Notes under the pieces: model-generated
The model's database searches: none
Told to the model about the DNA's origin: nothing
Seen by the model: the letters and a program-made list of their open reading frames with translations, nothing else
Shown: positions 1 to 12,399 of the stretch, piece after piece
Layout of the letters: every line of letters begins with the position of its first letter
Numbering within the stretch: the stretch's first letter is position 1
Program-made: the position numbers and the translations under genes
Assembly: GCA_038030265.1 (NCBI GenBank)
Contig: CM075937.1
Coordinates: forward strand, 15,996,001 to 16,060,000
Direction of reading: 5' to 3'
DNA: 64,000 nucleotides
Source: Corythucha ciliata
Taxonomy: Eukaryota > Arthropoda > Insecta > Hemiptera > Tingidae

Positions 1-303
1 TATCCTGGAAATAAAGCCAGCATGGTGCATTATGAGTTTAATGAGTTTAATTACGGCATGTATTCAGCCGCGAACGGACAATTTTTTCCGAATTTCGTCG
101 CTGGTTTACGATCACGATCGTGTGGTACACAATTTCAGTCGTTACTTTCTGAGGATTTATGTCTCCGATTTGTACCAGCGACGGGTGAATTATATACATG
201 CACTTACAATTCTGTCACCGCAAAACTACTGTATTCCACATTCACACAAGTTTTCATAACTGTCTTTCGATCATTTCCCTTTCACGGGCATGAGATCACT
301 TGA
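1..303 (+). CDS. possible exon of an unknown protein, open at the left edge
   Basis: One frame stays open from base 1 to a TGA at 301-303, with an internal ATG at 22. The peptide has mixed composition, is not low complexity, and ends FPFHGHEIT. I recognise no domain. No convincing splice acceptor can be seen because the window starts inside the frame. It lies about 80 bp before a better splice acceptor at 385, so it could be an upstream exon or read-through of the same locus, or a chance open frame. Weak call. Confidence 0.15.
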   Translation, partial: YPGNKASMVHYEFNEFNYGMYSAANGQFFPNFVAGLRSRSCGTQFQSLLSEDLCLRFVPATGELYTCTYNSVTAKLLYSTFTQVFITVFRSFPFHGHEIT

Positions 304-385
304 CTAGGCAAAAAGCTCAATTCTGTAATGCAAAGGAATAATTTTGGAATGTACATTGAGAACGACATATTTTGCTTGTTTTCAG

Positions 386-499
386 TCTCACCTACGCTAT
401 GAAATTCTGGCATCCACCAATTCTGGATATCGTCACTCATCAGGCTTAAACAATGCTTTCGAACCACAGCGAAGAGGAGAGACAAATTCATGTCATTAA
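386..499 (+). CDS. possible 3'-terminal coding exon
   Basis: A pyrimidine-rich acceptor (TTTGCTTGTTTTCAG) ends at 385. From 386 a frame reads 37 residues (SHLRYEILASTNSGY, then FEPQRRGETNSCH) to a TAA at 497-499. An AATAAA follows at 718-723, so the layout matches a last coding exon plus a short 3' UTR. A second frame (453-719) overlaps but has a stop directly before its ATG and ends on the AATAAA, so I treat it as a shadow. The protein family is not recognised; the gene body would lie to the left of the window. Confidence 0.25.
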   Translation, partial: SHLRYEILASTNSGYRHSSGLNNAFEPQRRGETNSCH

Positions 500-717
500 T
501 AATTTGGATTACACTTCGTGGATTGTAGGGAGGTTCCCTAACAATGGGAGTTATGGATTCTGCCACTTTATTCATCTAACGTTGCTTGCTAGTTGCTGTT
601 TACACTTGCGACTGTTTTCACGAAAAGAAAAAAATGTGATACGCAACCATAACACTCACGTTAATGCCAAACTTACTGTTAATACAATTAATACTACCGC
701 GTTGTCGAAGATTGTTT

Positions 718-723
718 AATAAA
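718..723 (+). promoter_or_regulatory. candidate polyadenylation signal AATAAA
   Basis: AATAAA occurs 219 bp after the stop of the candidate terminal exon at 386-499. It is meaningful only if that exon is real. Confidence 0.25.
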
Positions 724-1844
724 GTACCTGAGGATTAAATAAGTCGCGATCTCTCTGTCTAAAGCTAACATGGACAAGTTTTTGTTGGATAATACTACCT
801 ACCTACCTAACTAACCCAATCAATGCATGTATATCCCAAAAAAACGGTTTACCTCGCATCCCAACTTTTCCAGGCCCTCCGACTCATTGTCAGTTGAAAA
901 TGTTGAACCTTCCTGATCAAAAAATAAGAAGATGATTACGACTACTTGTAGCCTTTAAAATTCTCACAGCAAAAGTTCAGATACTTCTGACGCATGTTGT
1001 CATATTTAAGCCGTATTTCACCAAACATGAAAAAGTAAATAACATTATATTACCGCGTTGATCTTCCAATGTACCTAATAACAGAAACACTTTCATAAAA
1101 GTAAAATTACCCCTCACCGTCAACCCCTCCCATTACTCTCACCATTACCCGCCCAAAAATTCCCCCGAATATCCCAAAATCGCACTGAAATTTTGAAATA
1201 TGTGTACTGAGGTAAAATGGGTTAAATGTTGAAGGTTGCGTAAACGGTAATTTTGCATTTAAAAAAAAAAAAAAGACGAAAATAGCATTCCGCTACAGGA
1301 AGTGCCTGCCTGGGAAATTATTTTTCTTCAAAACAAATTATTCTGGTTTTACACACCAAGAAACAACTAGGTTTCGATTATGTACTAGGTAATTCGGTGG
1401 CAAATAGTTTTTGACGTAGCCACGCCAAATCCTATTCTTCTCACACAATTTTTACTTAATTTTCGTTTTTTAGGAGCCCTCTCGCGGCCCTTTTTTGCAA
1501 TTTCGACCGTTATTTTGTGCTTCTGGTCCTTTTGCGCTATAAAACGACGATTTTGGCTACAAAAAAGTTGAATTTTTTCAGCAATATTGTAGTCAATTCG
1601 CAAGAAAATTTCACGAGGAATTCTAAAAAAAAATATTTCAAAAGTTCTGGAATCACTTCTTTTGAAGTTATGACTAAAAACGACATTTCGGTACAGGGAG
1701 AACATGTCCGATAAATTATTTTTTTCTCGAAACAAAGGTCAGATAATGCGCTTTTCATACCAAGAAACGGGTAAGTTTTTATTTTCATGTAATTTATCGG
1801 GAAAACAGACCGACAGCATCCCGAAAACCACTTTTTTCAACCTT
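724..1844. other. non-coding, AT-rich, partly repeated
   Basis: No gene found. There is a TACC/TAAC stutter near 798-815 and an A(14) run near 1261. Two diverged direct copies of a segment occur near 1318-1375 and 1712-1775; both carry ATTATTTTT, an AAACAAA stretch and CCAAGAAAC. The open frames here overlap one another on both strands and look like chance. Confidence 0.4.
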
Positions 1845-2665
1845 CTAGGATTTTATCCTGGGAGGGGTTCCATCATAATAAACCTGATTTAATATTTCAT
1901 TTTATGTATGTAACAATGAACCAACCATTGTGTCCATCATGCTTCCATGCAACCCCCTTTTTAAATTAAATATATCCGCGAATTAGCGTTTTTTCAGGAT
2001 TTTAGAAGCGGATTAGCGCTTTTACACTTTGATAGGCGGGAATTAGCGGTTTTATTCATTTTCCCCATTCTTGGCGTGAATTACCACGTTTCCTCAATTT
2101 CAGCAGAGGATTTCCTCAAAATGATCCACCCTTTATCACAATTTTAGGCGGGTTCCTGCATTTTCCTTAGTTTTAGCCGTGAATACGCATGTTTTAATAA
2201 GCATGTTTCCATGAATTAGCGTTTTTCTCAATTTTTAACAGCACATTAGCGCTTTTATTTCCATGTTTTTCTCCATTTTTGCCACGAATTAGGCATTTTC
2301 TCGAGATCCGCGAATTAGCGTCAGTGTTCATTTTAGCAGCTAATACGCGCTGTTTGGCAGCTGTAGCCATGAATTGAAGCATTTCTCGATTAAGCAAAAA
2401 CGTATTTTTGGAAATTGCCATTTTCTAAATTTTATTGTAGCAGCGACATTTATCACTTTTCTCTAGTTTCTTCAGGAATTAGCGCAATTTTTACAATTTT
2501 AACATCGTATGAGCTCCGTATCTTAATTTTAACAGTGAATTAGCGATTTTTTCACTTTTATCCTTACGAGTTAGTGCTTTTTCTTAATTTCAGTCTTGAT
2601 GTTGCCTCGAGAAACCACGAATTAGTGTTTTTTCAATATTTGTTGATCTAGCTGACTGTAGCTAA
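1845..2665 (+). repeat. family A tandem array, forward, with leader
   Basis: A leader (1845-1975) beginning CTAGGATTTTATCCTGGGA precedes about 20 degenerate units of roughly 30-35 bp. Each unit carries GAATTAGCG, then TTTTTCTCAATTTTAG, then CCGC or CCAC. The same leader recurs before the array at 9.65 kb. One unit near 2600 carries GTTGCCTCGAGAAACCACG, a variant that recurs at intervals in other family A arrays. Confidence 0.85.
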
Positions 2666-2765
2666 CAAAAACCCTATATAAAGCATTTTGGCACATAATA
2701 ATAAATTATTTTATCCAACGCTGGTCGCCCATATCGATAGAAGTCTCGTATATTTCAGGAAAATA

Positions 2766-2990
2766 TATGAAGGATCAGGGGCCCCCTGGCCTTGACGGCA
2801 CTGAAGTTGCGAGCCTCTCAGTGTCAGGGAATGGCAGGTTTCGGGGTTTGTTTTTCAGGTGATCGTGGAGGCCGGGCCAGCCTCCCACGACAGCACCCGG
2901 ACGAAAAACGGCCAAATTCAACATTTTGGAGGCAAATGGGTAATAACATGAGCAAAATTTGGGGCTTCCTGTCTTAATAGCTCAATTTAA
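2766..2990 (+). repeat. GC-rich interspersed repeat, diverged copy
   Basis: Contains CAGGTGATCGTGGAGGCC, CCTCCCACGACAGCACCC and ACATTTTGGAGGCAAAT, ending near GGGGCTTCC. These line up with the direct repeats at 37686-37971 and 39808-40093 (TGATTGTTGAGGCTCCCACG and so on). A third, partial relative lies near 31490-31630. Confidence 0.6.
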
Positions 2991-3834
2991 GTTATCGCTC
3001 ATTCGCGATTAAAATTGAGGAAAATTGGTATTCACGGACCCAATTATTCCCAATCACAAGGGTTTATAGGCGAATCGTGATTGGCGACTGGTGACCTTGC
3101 AGCAAAGCGGTTCAAGAATGAACGTCAAAGATTTCGACGAAGATTTCGACGGCAGGTGAGATTTAGAGGGAGAGTGTCCACCCTACTGAGAGCTCAAATT
3201 CCACACCCTCATTTCTTTTATTTTTGTCAAATAATTTTTGTCAAATAAATGTGTGTGACATCACCAACACTCAGTTGATTTGCTGGCTATAATTATGCTT
3301 GCGATAACAGCCGCGAGAATCCCTAGAAGATGCCGTTCAATTAGCCCTAATAGCGAGTAACATCACCTGATGGAAGCGTCATTTCTCACAAGGAACTCAT
3401 GTACATAGGAACGTATCAAAGTGCGTGCCAAGCAGTGGTGTGCCCAGAGCTTTTTCTTTGGAAGGGTTTTCAAATTACAAAAGTATACATAAAATAGGTA
3501 ATTTTAGAATATTTAAAAAAATAAATACCTTTCAAGATAGCAAATATTCAAGAGATTCATGTAACCCTGAGGCGAAGGTGGGGACTCACGCATTGCAATT
3601 GGCGTAGGCGTACCGCCCAACCATGCCCTGATGCTCACCTGGGTCCGCAAAGATTTCGATGTATTCGGACTTCACACCATAAACCTGCCTTGCGAATAGT
3701 CAGTCTAAGCGTCAAGCCACTTTATAGCGCGAGCGAGCTAGCACGAGCGAGTATTGCTGTAAACTTGTAAAGGTCAGTAGAGGGAGTGGGGGAGTCAACC
3801 AGTTCGTAAGGTGGACACGCATAAGGGGGATGAA
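2991..3834. other. non-coding, nothing recognised
   Basis: Mixed-composition DNA with no supported gene. A GCGAGCGAG-rich short segment lies near 3728-3752. TTTTTGTCAAATAA is repeated twice near 3225-3247. Confidence 0.4.
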
Positions 3835-5362
3835 TGGTCAGTTCATCGATTTTTAAGGCACTAATAGTCAATTCATCTTCTTACGGCGGAAATAGCCAGT
3901 TTTGACATTTTTTCGGTGCAGCTAGGCACGAATCGTCATTTAAGCCATCCAGAAGGCGCAAACGGTATTTTTAAAGAACGAATATTCCCGTACTTTTGCC
4001 ATTTTCAAAGCGCTAATATTTTTTTTTTCGATAGCCACTTTGAAGGCGCGAATCGTCTGTAGCCTCTGTAGGACCCAAGATCAGTTTGACTAAATTTTGG
4101 GCCGTGAATTTCAAGTACGAGTATGCAACTTTTCAGGCGTAAATAGCCAGTTTTGCCATTTTTAGGGAACGAATCGTCAGTCAGTTATGACATTGTCAGG
4201 GCACGAAGGTTCAGTTTGCGGCCATTTTTGACGCGCGATAATGGCCGATTTTGCCATTTTCTGGACATGAATCATCCATTTAGGGCCTTTCAGAGTGCCA
4301 ATCGTCAGTTCAACCATTATAATGGGCCACAATAGAGTTGGTTTTACTAATTTAATGGCGTGAGTAGCAAGTTTGGCCATTTTTACGGCGCAAACTGTCA
4401 GTATGGTCATTTCTAAGGCATGAATAGTTCGTGTGATATTTTCAGTGCTCGAATCATCAGTTTCACCAATCGAAATGGTCAGTTTTCCAAGCGCTAATCG
4501 TCGTGGCGCTAATGGCCAATTTAAGGACTGGAATCGTCTGTTTATGCATTTTCAAGGTGCGAATCATCCACTTGAGCTATTTTTAGGGCGCATAGAGTCA
4601 GTTTTGCCGATTTAATGGCACGGTTAGCCACTTTGGCCAATTTTAGGGCTCATGGTCATAAGGTTTGGCATTTATAAGGCGCCAATAGGACGTCAAACCA
4701 AGGCGATAATGGTCAGTTCGGCCATTTTTGGCGCGTGACTGGTCGATTTTGCCATTTTCAGGGCGTGAATCGTCAGTTTTGATTGTTTATAGTAGAGTGC
4801 AATTACTCACTTTTAGCCAATTAAGGCCCGAATGGTTATTTTGACAATTTTTGACGCACAAAATATGGTCTATTTTGCAGCGTTTAGGACGGGAATAATT
4901 TGTTGAGGCATTTCCAGGCCACCTAGAGTGCAAGTCCTGGATACGCGTCCGAGCACGAGTATGTCATTTGACTTTTTTTTTAAAGCACGAATAGCAAATT
5001 TAGACATTTTCAAAGCGTGAAGGCTCAGTTTGGCTATTTTTGACGCGCGAATGGTCTTGTTTGCCATTCTCAGGAAAGGATTAATCTGTTTGTGGCCAAT
5101 AGCATCAGTGTTTCCGATTTTGTGGCTTGAATGCTCAGTCTGGCCATTTTTAGAGCGCGCACGCTGAGTCATTTTTGCCATTTCTAAAGAGCGTGAATAG
5201 TGCGTCAAGTCAAGGCACGAGAACCGTCAGTTTGGCCAATGCTGGCGCGCGGGTGGTTGATTTTGCCATTTTTGGATCAGGAATCATCTGTTCAAGCACT
5301 TTTCAGTGCACAAATTGTCAGTTGATCCATTTTTTGGACTCTTAATGTCAGCTTGGACATTT
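3835..5362 (+). repeat. family B tandem array, forward
   Basis: About 35-40 degenerate units of roughly 36-45 bp, consensus near GGCGCGAATNGTCAG then TTTGGCCATTTTTA. All apparent short open frames inside it come from the repeat. The array is cut by the interspersed repeat at 5363-6127 and resumes after it. Confidence 0.88.
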
Positions 5363-6127
5363 TAGTGCATTTCATTCTGAAAATACACTATTGGTCTCGT
5401 CGTGATGGTGGCAAACATGGGTCATGTCATTTTTTTTTCACATTTCAGAACCTCTAGAACACGAATTCAGTGGTCTCCATAATATATATATTTCTTTATT
5501 TATATACATATTTATTGGTTTATTTATTAGCTCATAGCCGTTTTCTTGTTAGCACGATAACTTTCGAATAAATAAATTTAGCAGAACGCGCTTTGGCACA
5601 AAAATCAGTGGTCATAACACCCCCCGGCCGGCATTGCATTTGGTCCAAATCGGTCAAAGTGGAGGGGGAAAAAGAGGTGTTGAAATGGTCAAAAAATCAC
5701 TATAAATCAGGTACGTATACTCCATGTTAGAGTAGCCTTTGATTCCCATTTTTATTTTTCGAATAATTCAGGGTGGTGGGGGTGGTCCTCCCAGTGTGGA
5801 AGTGTAAAAATAGCGTCGAACTTCACTAGTTCAATAATTTAATGTAACAAAAGCCCTGAGATTTATCAAAAACTTTGATGTGGGGGGAGGGTGTAATGGG
5901 GGATGTAATTTCAAAAAAATCGCTTAAATTCACAAGTTTATTATAAAATCCGGCACAAAAATTTAATATAAAAAGCCCTTGGAAAACTTTTCGACATTTT
6001 TGAAGAGAGGGTGGTGAAAATAGAGGAATAATTATGGTATCAAAATTATTACTTCTGGGACGGCTTAGATTATCCGTACTAATACGAACTCTTTCCGACC
6101 GCCAGCTGCCGGAGCGAAATTTTTTTT
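5363..6127 (+). repeat. interspersed repeat, copy 1 (partner at 46955-47830)
   Basis: This segment is present in inverted orientation at 46955-47830. Shared landmarks are the stretch CCATCACGACGAGACC, the CACGAATTC / GAACCTCTAGAACAC region, a GCACGATAACTTTCGA block, a GCATTTGGTCC block and the terminal CTTTCCGACCGCCAGCTGCC. The left edge carries a short hairpin (AGTGCATTT, then AAATACACT). It sits inside family B, so it inserted into the array or the array expanded around it. No coding capacity is seen. Confidence 0.8.
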
Positions 6128-6470
6128 AGAGCGAGTATCGCCAGTTTGGCTATTTTTAGTGCACGTATAATCAGTTTAGCTTTTTTCAAAGTGTAACTCG
6201 TCAGTTTTGCCATTTTTTCAGGTGCGAATGGTCAGTTTAGCCATTCTTGGTACGCGAATGGTCGATTTAGCCATTTTAATGGTGGGAGTCATAATCTTTC
6301 AGGAATTTTCAGGGCAGCACGAATCGTTGGCTTAGCCATTTTCAGGGCGCGTGTAGTCAGTTTAGCTATTTTTACGCCACAAATAGTCAGTTTGGCCATT
6401 TTGGGGCGCGAGTATAGTCGATTTAGGACTCTTTATGGTGAGAATAGCTAATTTAAGTACTTGGTAGAAG
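6128..6470 (+). repeat. family B tandem array, continuation
   Basis: Eight or so further units with GTCAGTTTGGC, CATTTTT and GCGCGAAT motifs, in the same orientation as 3835-5362. Confidence 0.8.
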
Positions 6471-9400
6471 CGATTCGCTGTCAAAATTTCTGAAGCCCCT
6501 CTCCCCTCTCTCTCAAACAAATCCTGAATCCATGCCTGGTCAGTGGTATAAATATTGTTGATGTCGTGAATAGTTTTTTTAGCGGGGATAAATTGCTAAA
6601 TAACGAACTTTTAGGGTCATACAAATCATGTTTTTGTTGTTTCTTTTGTTTGTTTTTGTTTCTTACTTTTTTACTTTACTTTTTACCTTACTTTTCTTAA
6701 CTATGCTGGGCTGAAGCTAACTATATGAAGGATTTTCAGTTATTTTTTCACTAGAAAACCGAAAATCCATTAGTAACTGAGCTGCATAAAATTGAAATAT
6801 GTACTTGGGCTTGGTTAAGTTGACTATTTGACCTCTAAGTAGTAGACTGGTCCACAATGTTTACAAAACGTACGCCCCTCTAGAACCTTACTATTGTTAT
6901 TTTATTCTCCCAGAAGGGGTATTTCATCTCTGCTCCCAACCACACCAGACAACCACCCATCATTGTAATTGACGATGCCCGTAGGGTGAGGGTTTCTTGC
7001 GTGTTTACGACAAGTTCAATTAAAAAGAACCAAAAGATCATTGTGGCTGGGAGGAGCCAGGAAAAGCTGTCCTTATAGTGATGTTAGGGCCTGTTATAAG
7101 AAAGATTAAACGCTCTGCCAGAAGGAAGGGGTGGTAAGAGAGAAGTGAGCTCTCTCACTCAAGCAACACATTTGTTTCTCATTTTATTTTATTCTTGAGG
7201 GTATTTACTGAGAAAACACGTCACCCTCTTGTAATTTTCAGGAGTATTATAGAAGCGACTTTGTTAAACTCGAATTTACTTAAAACTTCCGCGAATACTA
7301 AACAAAAGCGAACAGTGTGTGTGTGTTTGCATCACTGTCACGCGTGCTTGAAAACGTGCGGGGAACGTTCACAAAAAGCCTAATTAGCAACACTTCTCTT
7401 CATCATGATTTTGATGGTAGGATGTCGGAGTGGTGGGGGAGTCGTTAATTAAAGCTCCAATTTTCAAATTGGAAACGTATAGCGTAGCCGTAGTATAACG
7501 GGTGTGGGGATCGTTATTATAGTTTCAGGCGAGAGTGTTTGGAGTTCGGTGAACTGTGCGACGAGAGGGAGACTCAGGAAAAAAGAAACTTCTTGGCAAA
7601 TTGAACAGTTAGAAGAACGGGGGGAGGTTTGAGGGAGTCGACGTAGCCTGAAGAAAGAGAAGGGATGAGAAGGAAATTGAAAGCGCCTGAAAGTACCCCC
7701 CAAAAAAAAAATCTCGAAGGCTAAATAAAGACATAAGAGAAGGATCCTGACTATGCTAAGGATAAAAAGGGAGCATTGATGGTTTGGTGGGGAGGGGTTA
7801 CTGCTTGAAAACACGAAACCACTAATGCATCCCACTTTGTGCCTTTTTTCCACCCCCACCCCTCGCCATCTTCTTTACATTGCCACACCAACCCGTCTTT
7901 CACTTTCACTACCTCAACCCCTTACGAGATATGGAAATCCTTTTTTTTTTTTTTTTTTTTTTTAGCACTTTTCACCCTTTCCAGACACATCCGGCCCGGG
8001 GTATACTTCGGTGGATTTATATTACAGAGTATTAAAGGAGTCTCTTGTTAGTATGTGATAAGAACGACTATTGAGGGTTGAGTCCTTAGCTTGGGGCCCA
8101 GTCTAGCCCTTTAAGACCTTTTATTACCTCGAGGGATTACTGAACTTTGAACATTAGCAGCAAAGAGGGGCCCAGGAACGCTAAATAAAATGGCCGAAAA
8201 GGAGTGGAAAGGGAGATCGAGGTGGTATGAAAATTAATGAGCGAGTTTTTCATTTGAATTGCCAAAAAAAAAAAGGGTGAAGTGGTGAAGAGGGTTGAAC
8301 TGGATTGTTTGGGGCTTTAAAAGGCGTCAAATTTTCCTTCTTTGAAGAGGCTGCGAAAATTAGGCCTAACAATGTTTTTCGGTGGGGAAACCTAATTTCT
8401 ACTACTTCACAGTGGTTTTGACTCTAAAAAAGAACGTATCCCCCCCGCCCATTTCATATTTTATTTACTTTACAAATGGACTGACTTTGTCATCTCTGTA
8501 TAGTGCTCGACCCAAAGAAACCTCCAAAGTTGTCAAGCCCATTTATAAAACAAAACTTCGCTCTCTCTCCCCTCCACCTTCTTCCCCAATCATTCTATTC
8601 GCTCTTTGTGAAGCCCTAAAGGGAAAACGTGTATGACACAGAGGAAATAAGGAAGAGGGAGTGAGGGATCCAATGCCTTTCAACATCTGTCCCGGGGATT
8701 CAAAAGTTCGTCCGTTATTCGGTGAAAACAACAAGAGAGTAGGCCTCTTTCTCTCTTTCATACACCCGCACGCTCTCACACACACACACTCTCTCTCTCT
8801 CTCTCTCACTTTCACTTCCGCACATTACCCGAGGTGGGGTCAAAGTTAGCAAAATAATCTTTCCCTTTTCCTCCGACAAGCTTTTATTACCTTCTGCCGC
8901 CTTAACCATCTCACCACCATCCCAGTAACGACACCGTGTTCCCGAGAGTGGCGGGTTCTTGTTAGTGGAAAACAAGATCTAATGAGCCGTGGGGGCCTTT
9001 GGTGGTTCACACACTCGGAATAGTGGAAAAATATGATTGGCGAGGTGGGGGGGGGGGGGTTGTATGACAACGTCCAGTTGTAATGAACGAGTTTGTGGAA
9101 AGAAAACAAATTTTATTTATTTCCAAGGTAGTTTTGTTTACCTTTTTGTTGCTACTCCCCTCTTTTTAAGCAGAATCTTATATTGCTTCCACCCCTTCCC
9201 ACCACACAACTGAATACTTTCCTGCCAAACATACTTTGCCTGTCACTTCTAAAGAGAAACTGACGCCATTCCTTGAGCCCATGTTTGTCATTTTATTTGT
9301 ATAGTCCTTCTGCCCCCCCCTCCCCCCCAAAATACACAAAACTCACATAATAAAGCCTCTTCGGAGAAGCTTATTGATAATGGGCCAGCATCGCATCACT

Positions 9401-9640
9401 TTTCTTGGCACAAACAGAGCCTTCACCCCTCAAGTGTAGGATGTATAGCTTTACAGATGATGCTGGGTGTGCTGTAGGGGTGGGGGGTGGTGGAGAGATT
9501 GTTGACGTGTTTGAAAAGGAAGGAAGAATAGAAAGTGTCGGGGTGTTATAGTTTGCCGTTGACTTTAAGTTAGCCTTTTATTTTCTTTTTCGTGATTTTG
9601 TTTACACAATAGCAATGATATATCAGGCCAGTGGCGCCAA
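6471..9640. other. low-copy non-coding block
   Basis: No supported gene. The sequence has many short C and G runs, a T(26) tract near 7939-7964, a poly(G) tract near 9046-9059 and purine/pyrimidine-skewed stretches. The longest open frames (for example 7464-7859 on the minus strand) are rich in Ser, Phe, Leu and Pro from polypyrimidine DNA and have no domain signature. The block could be intron or intergenic DNA of a long gene. Confidence 0.4.
8775..8808. repeat. (CA)n(CT)n microsatellite
   Basis: A CA run passes directly into a CT run of about nine repeats. Confidence 0.9.
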
Positions 9641-10610
9641 AACGATTTCCGTCGGGTCAGTGACGGATCTAGGATTTTATTTTGGGATGTGTTCTGTCAT
9701 AAATCTGATTTACTCTGTTTCATTTTATTTTTTTTTATTTTTTCTGAGTTTTATTGCCAAAACTTACCTCAGCAGGAATTGGCGTTTTCTCAATTTTTGC
9801 AATGAATTAGCGATTTTCCCCAATTTTTGCCGCGATCTAGGCGCGTTTCCTCAATTTTAGCCGTTAATTAGCGGATTTTATCCGTTTCAGCCGTGAATGA
9901 GCTCTTTAACCGCATTTTAGACGATGGGATTTAGCGGTCTGTCCCTCCCTGTTTTAGTTGTGAGTTAACGTTTTCTACCGTTTTAGCGTTTTTCTTTCAT
10001 TCGTAGACCCGTTTTCACCAACAAAGTTTAGTACTGATTGCGATTAATTGGCTTAATATTAATATAATATTTCTGATACAAAATGCTATTGTAATCGTGA
10101 TTAATTTGTGGATCGGCTTTGGTGAAAACGGGGTCTAAGTCATGTGGATTAGAGTTTTTTCTCTATTTTAGCTGCGAATTCCCGCTTTTCCTCAATTCTA
10201 GCCACAAATTAGCCGATATTCTCAAATTAATCCGCTAATTAGCGTTTGTGTTCGTGTTTCATTTTAAATGCAAGTTATTCCTGAATTTCTGCTGTGAGTT
10301 ATTTCTTAATTTCACCAGCAAATCGGCGCTTTCACTCAACTTCAGCTCCAATTTGATGATTTTCACAAATCCATGAGTAACTGTTTTTCTCTAGCATTTT
10401 ATCTCCGTATTCGCGGTTTTTTTGCTATACATATGAGCCGCAAATTATCGCGCGAATTAGCATCTTTCTCCATTTTAGCTGCTATTGAGCGCTTTTTGCC
10501 AACATTATAGCCATGAATTTCTTATTTGTCTCCATTAGCTGAGAATGAGCGTTTTACATCAAATTTTAGGCCGGCATTGCGGCTTGTCTCAGTTTTTACG
10601 GTTTTGTCGC
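9641..10610 (+). repeat. family A tandem array, forward, with leader
   Basis: The leader carries GACGGATCTAGGATTTTATT and a downstream TTCATTTTATTT, matching the leader at 1845-1975. About 22 units of GAATTAGCG / CTCAATTTTAGCC follow. The array is interrupted near 10000-10135 by a short segment flanked by ACCCGTTTTCACCAA and its inverse TTGGTGAAAACGGGGT, which look like the ends of a small foldback insertion. Confidence 0.82.
10004..10135. mobile_element. small foldback insertion in family A array
   Basis: ACCCGTTTTCACCAA at the left and TTGGTGAAAACGGGGT at the right are inverted copies about 100 bp apart, and the interior is AT-rich (TTAATATTAATATAATATT). Family A units lie on both sides. 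No target duplication is clear, so its class is unassigned. Confidence 0.5.
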
Positions 10611-12300
10611 AGTGGCGGATCCAAGAGGGGGGGGGGTGACAGTGGCCATGACCCCTCCCTTTCCCCCCCCCCCTTGGAGTCGAAGTCACTTGTGCAAATA
10701 AATCATCAAAACCTCCTCAAAAATCCCATCGAGTCAAATTTAAGGGTAATTTTTTCAAAAGTACTGCGTTATTAGTACGAACCCGCGTGAAAATGCAGCA
10801 AGTTGCTGTTGCTGTGGCGCGATTATTTCTTATTCGGCGTCCTCGGGCCCCGCTTGCGACGTTTTTTCTCTATCGTTCGAATACTAAGGCCCCTGGTGGT
10901 CTGAGAAACATGTGATTTATGAGTCTCCTGAACCATGCTCAACCAAGAAATACAAGCGGTTTCTAGGTTGACACGCAGCAGAGTAGCCGCTAGTGCTGTG
11001 GCCCTTAAACATTCCAGAATATGAATTTTTCGCGTCATGGTCGCTCGTATCAGCCGATTTTATTGACACTATGGTCACTATAGTACGAGCAATTGTTAAA
11101 AAAAAAAAAAAAAAACAACATAACCCGAAAGCGTGCTGGTGACCATGGTGTCTTAAAAAGCGTCCATGGATCCAGTCATGCGACTTTTTTTCCAGATCGT
11201 TCATAGCAAGACACGTGAGCTGTCCAGCGAGGTCCATGTGCATCTGGACTCTTCTCTGGACTTCAGGGCTGTCGGCGGAAAGTTCGTACGCTATTTAAAA
11301 ACGGTGGCATCACAGAAAGAACCCCAAAATATTGGTAAGGTTGGATATTCACAGTGGTTTGAGCTTTCTGCGGTTAGAGCTTCACTTTGGTTTGACCTTT
11401 TTTTTTTTTTGTGGTTGGCAGGGTTGGTCAGTTGCCCTCCCCTACAGACTTTGAAGCAGGTCTGGCTCAGCAATAAACCAATTTTCCCGATTTCCAGCAC
11501 CAATTTCGAGTTCCTTTTGTGCTGATACCAAATTTCACGGGGTGGGCTAATTTCAAAGCCACTTTCCTGTATCTGACTCACTGAAAAACAATTTTATCAG
11601 ATTTCGTTGCCTAAAAACCTATTTTTCGGATATTTTCGCGTGTCGAGTTCCTTTAAAATCCTATAAAAACCCATCACTTATTTAGATGTAGCTGACAAAC
11701 CAATTTGCGGGCCGGTGAGCTCAATTCAGAAACCATAATATTTGCTGATTAATCGTATTTTAAAACCATTTTCACATGTTTGAACAACCAAGAATCAATT
11801 TCTCGAAGTTCGATCTCTAAAATTAGTCCAGTAAACGAGTGTTCAAAAAGGTGGTCTAGAGGGAATGAGCGAAAGCAGAAAGTTTGACTCCGGAACCATG
11901 TATGGACTAGTTAGGAGGTAGACATACTAAAAGTCCCCACCCATAGGAGGTGAGCCCGAGTGAGGGAAGCACAAAGAAGGTACCATTTTTCGGATTTTCA
12001 CTGATATCTCGAAAACAGAGCATCGTAGGCAAAACTTTTCTGATAACCAATTAAAGCTGACATAAATATCAGAAACTTTTGTCAGATGCAAGTGGGAATA
12101 TTCCCACTTTAAAATCAATTTCTCGTATTTATTTGCTCGCACTGAACAGCCAATTTCAGGGATATTGTTACGCCAGTAAACCCATTTCGCTGGGTAGCTC
12201 AAATCAGATATTGGTCTCTAAATTGGGCCACCCAGCGAAATATTGGTTTGCCGGCAATGAAAATTCCCCTAAATTGTTTTTTCAGTTATCAAAATAAGAG
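10611..12300. repeat. mixed repeat with family D-like units
   Basis: Begins with GTGGCGGATCCAAGAGG followed by poly(G) and poly(C) runs. From about 11440 it shows degenerate units such as CAATTTC, GATACC and AACCAATTT, typical of family D. A 12-bp inverted repeat (ATTTCGCTGGGT at 12184-12195, ACCCAGCGAAAT at 12230-12241) lies near its end. Poly(A) and poly(T) runs sit near 11098 and 11399. No gene is supported. Confidence 0.5.
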
Positions 12301-12399
12301 AAATTTATGCGCTATTAATGCCACGCCAAAAGGTTACAATTGACGAGATACGGCACACTATGGGTGATAGAAAAACTGGTTCGAAACGGCCGTGGGACA

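Noticed and set aside
3835..5362. CRISPR-like regular spacing of GTCAGTTTGGCC motifs
   Set aside because: Units are degenerate, spacers are not unique, and the genome is eukaryotic; it is a degenerate tandem array.
7464..7859. 131-codon minus-strand frame
   Set aside because: Ser/Phe/Leu/Pro-rich product of polypyrimidine DNA, no domain or splice context.
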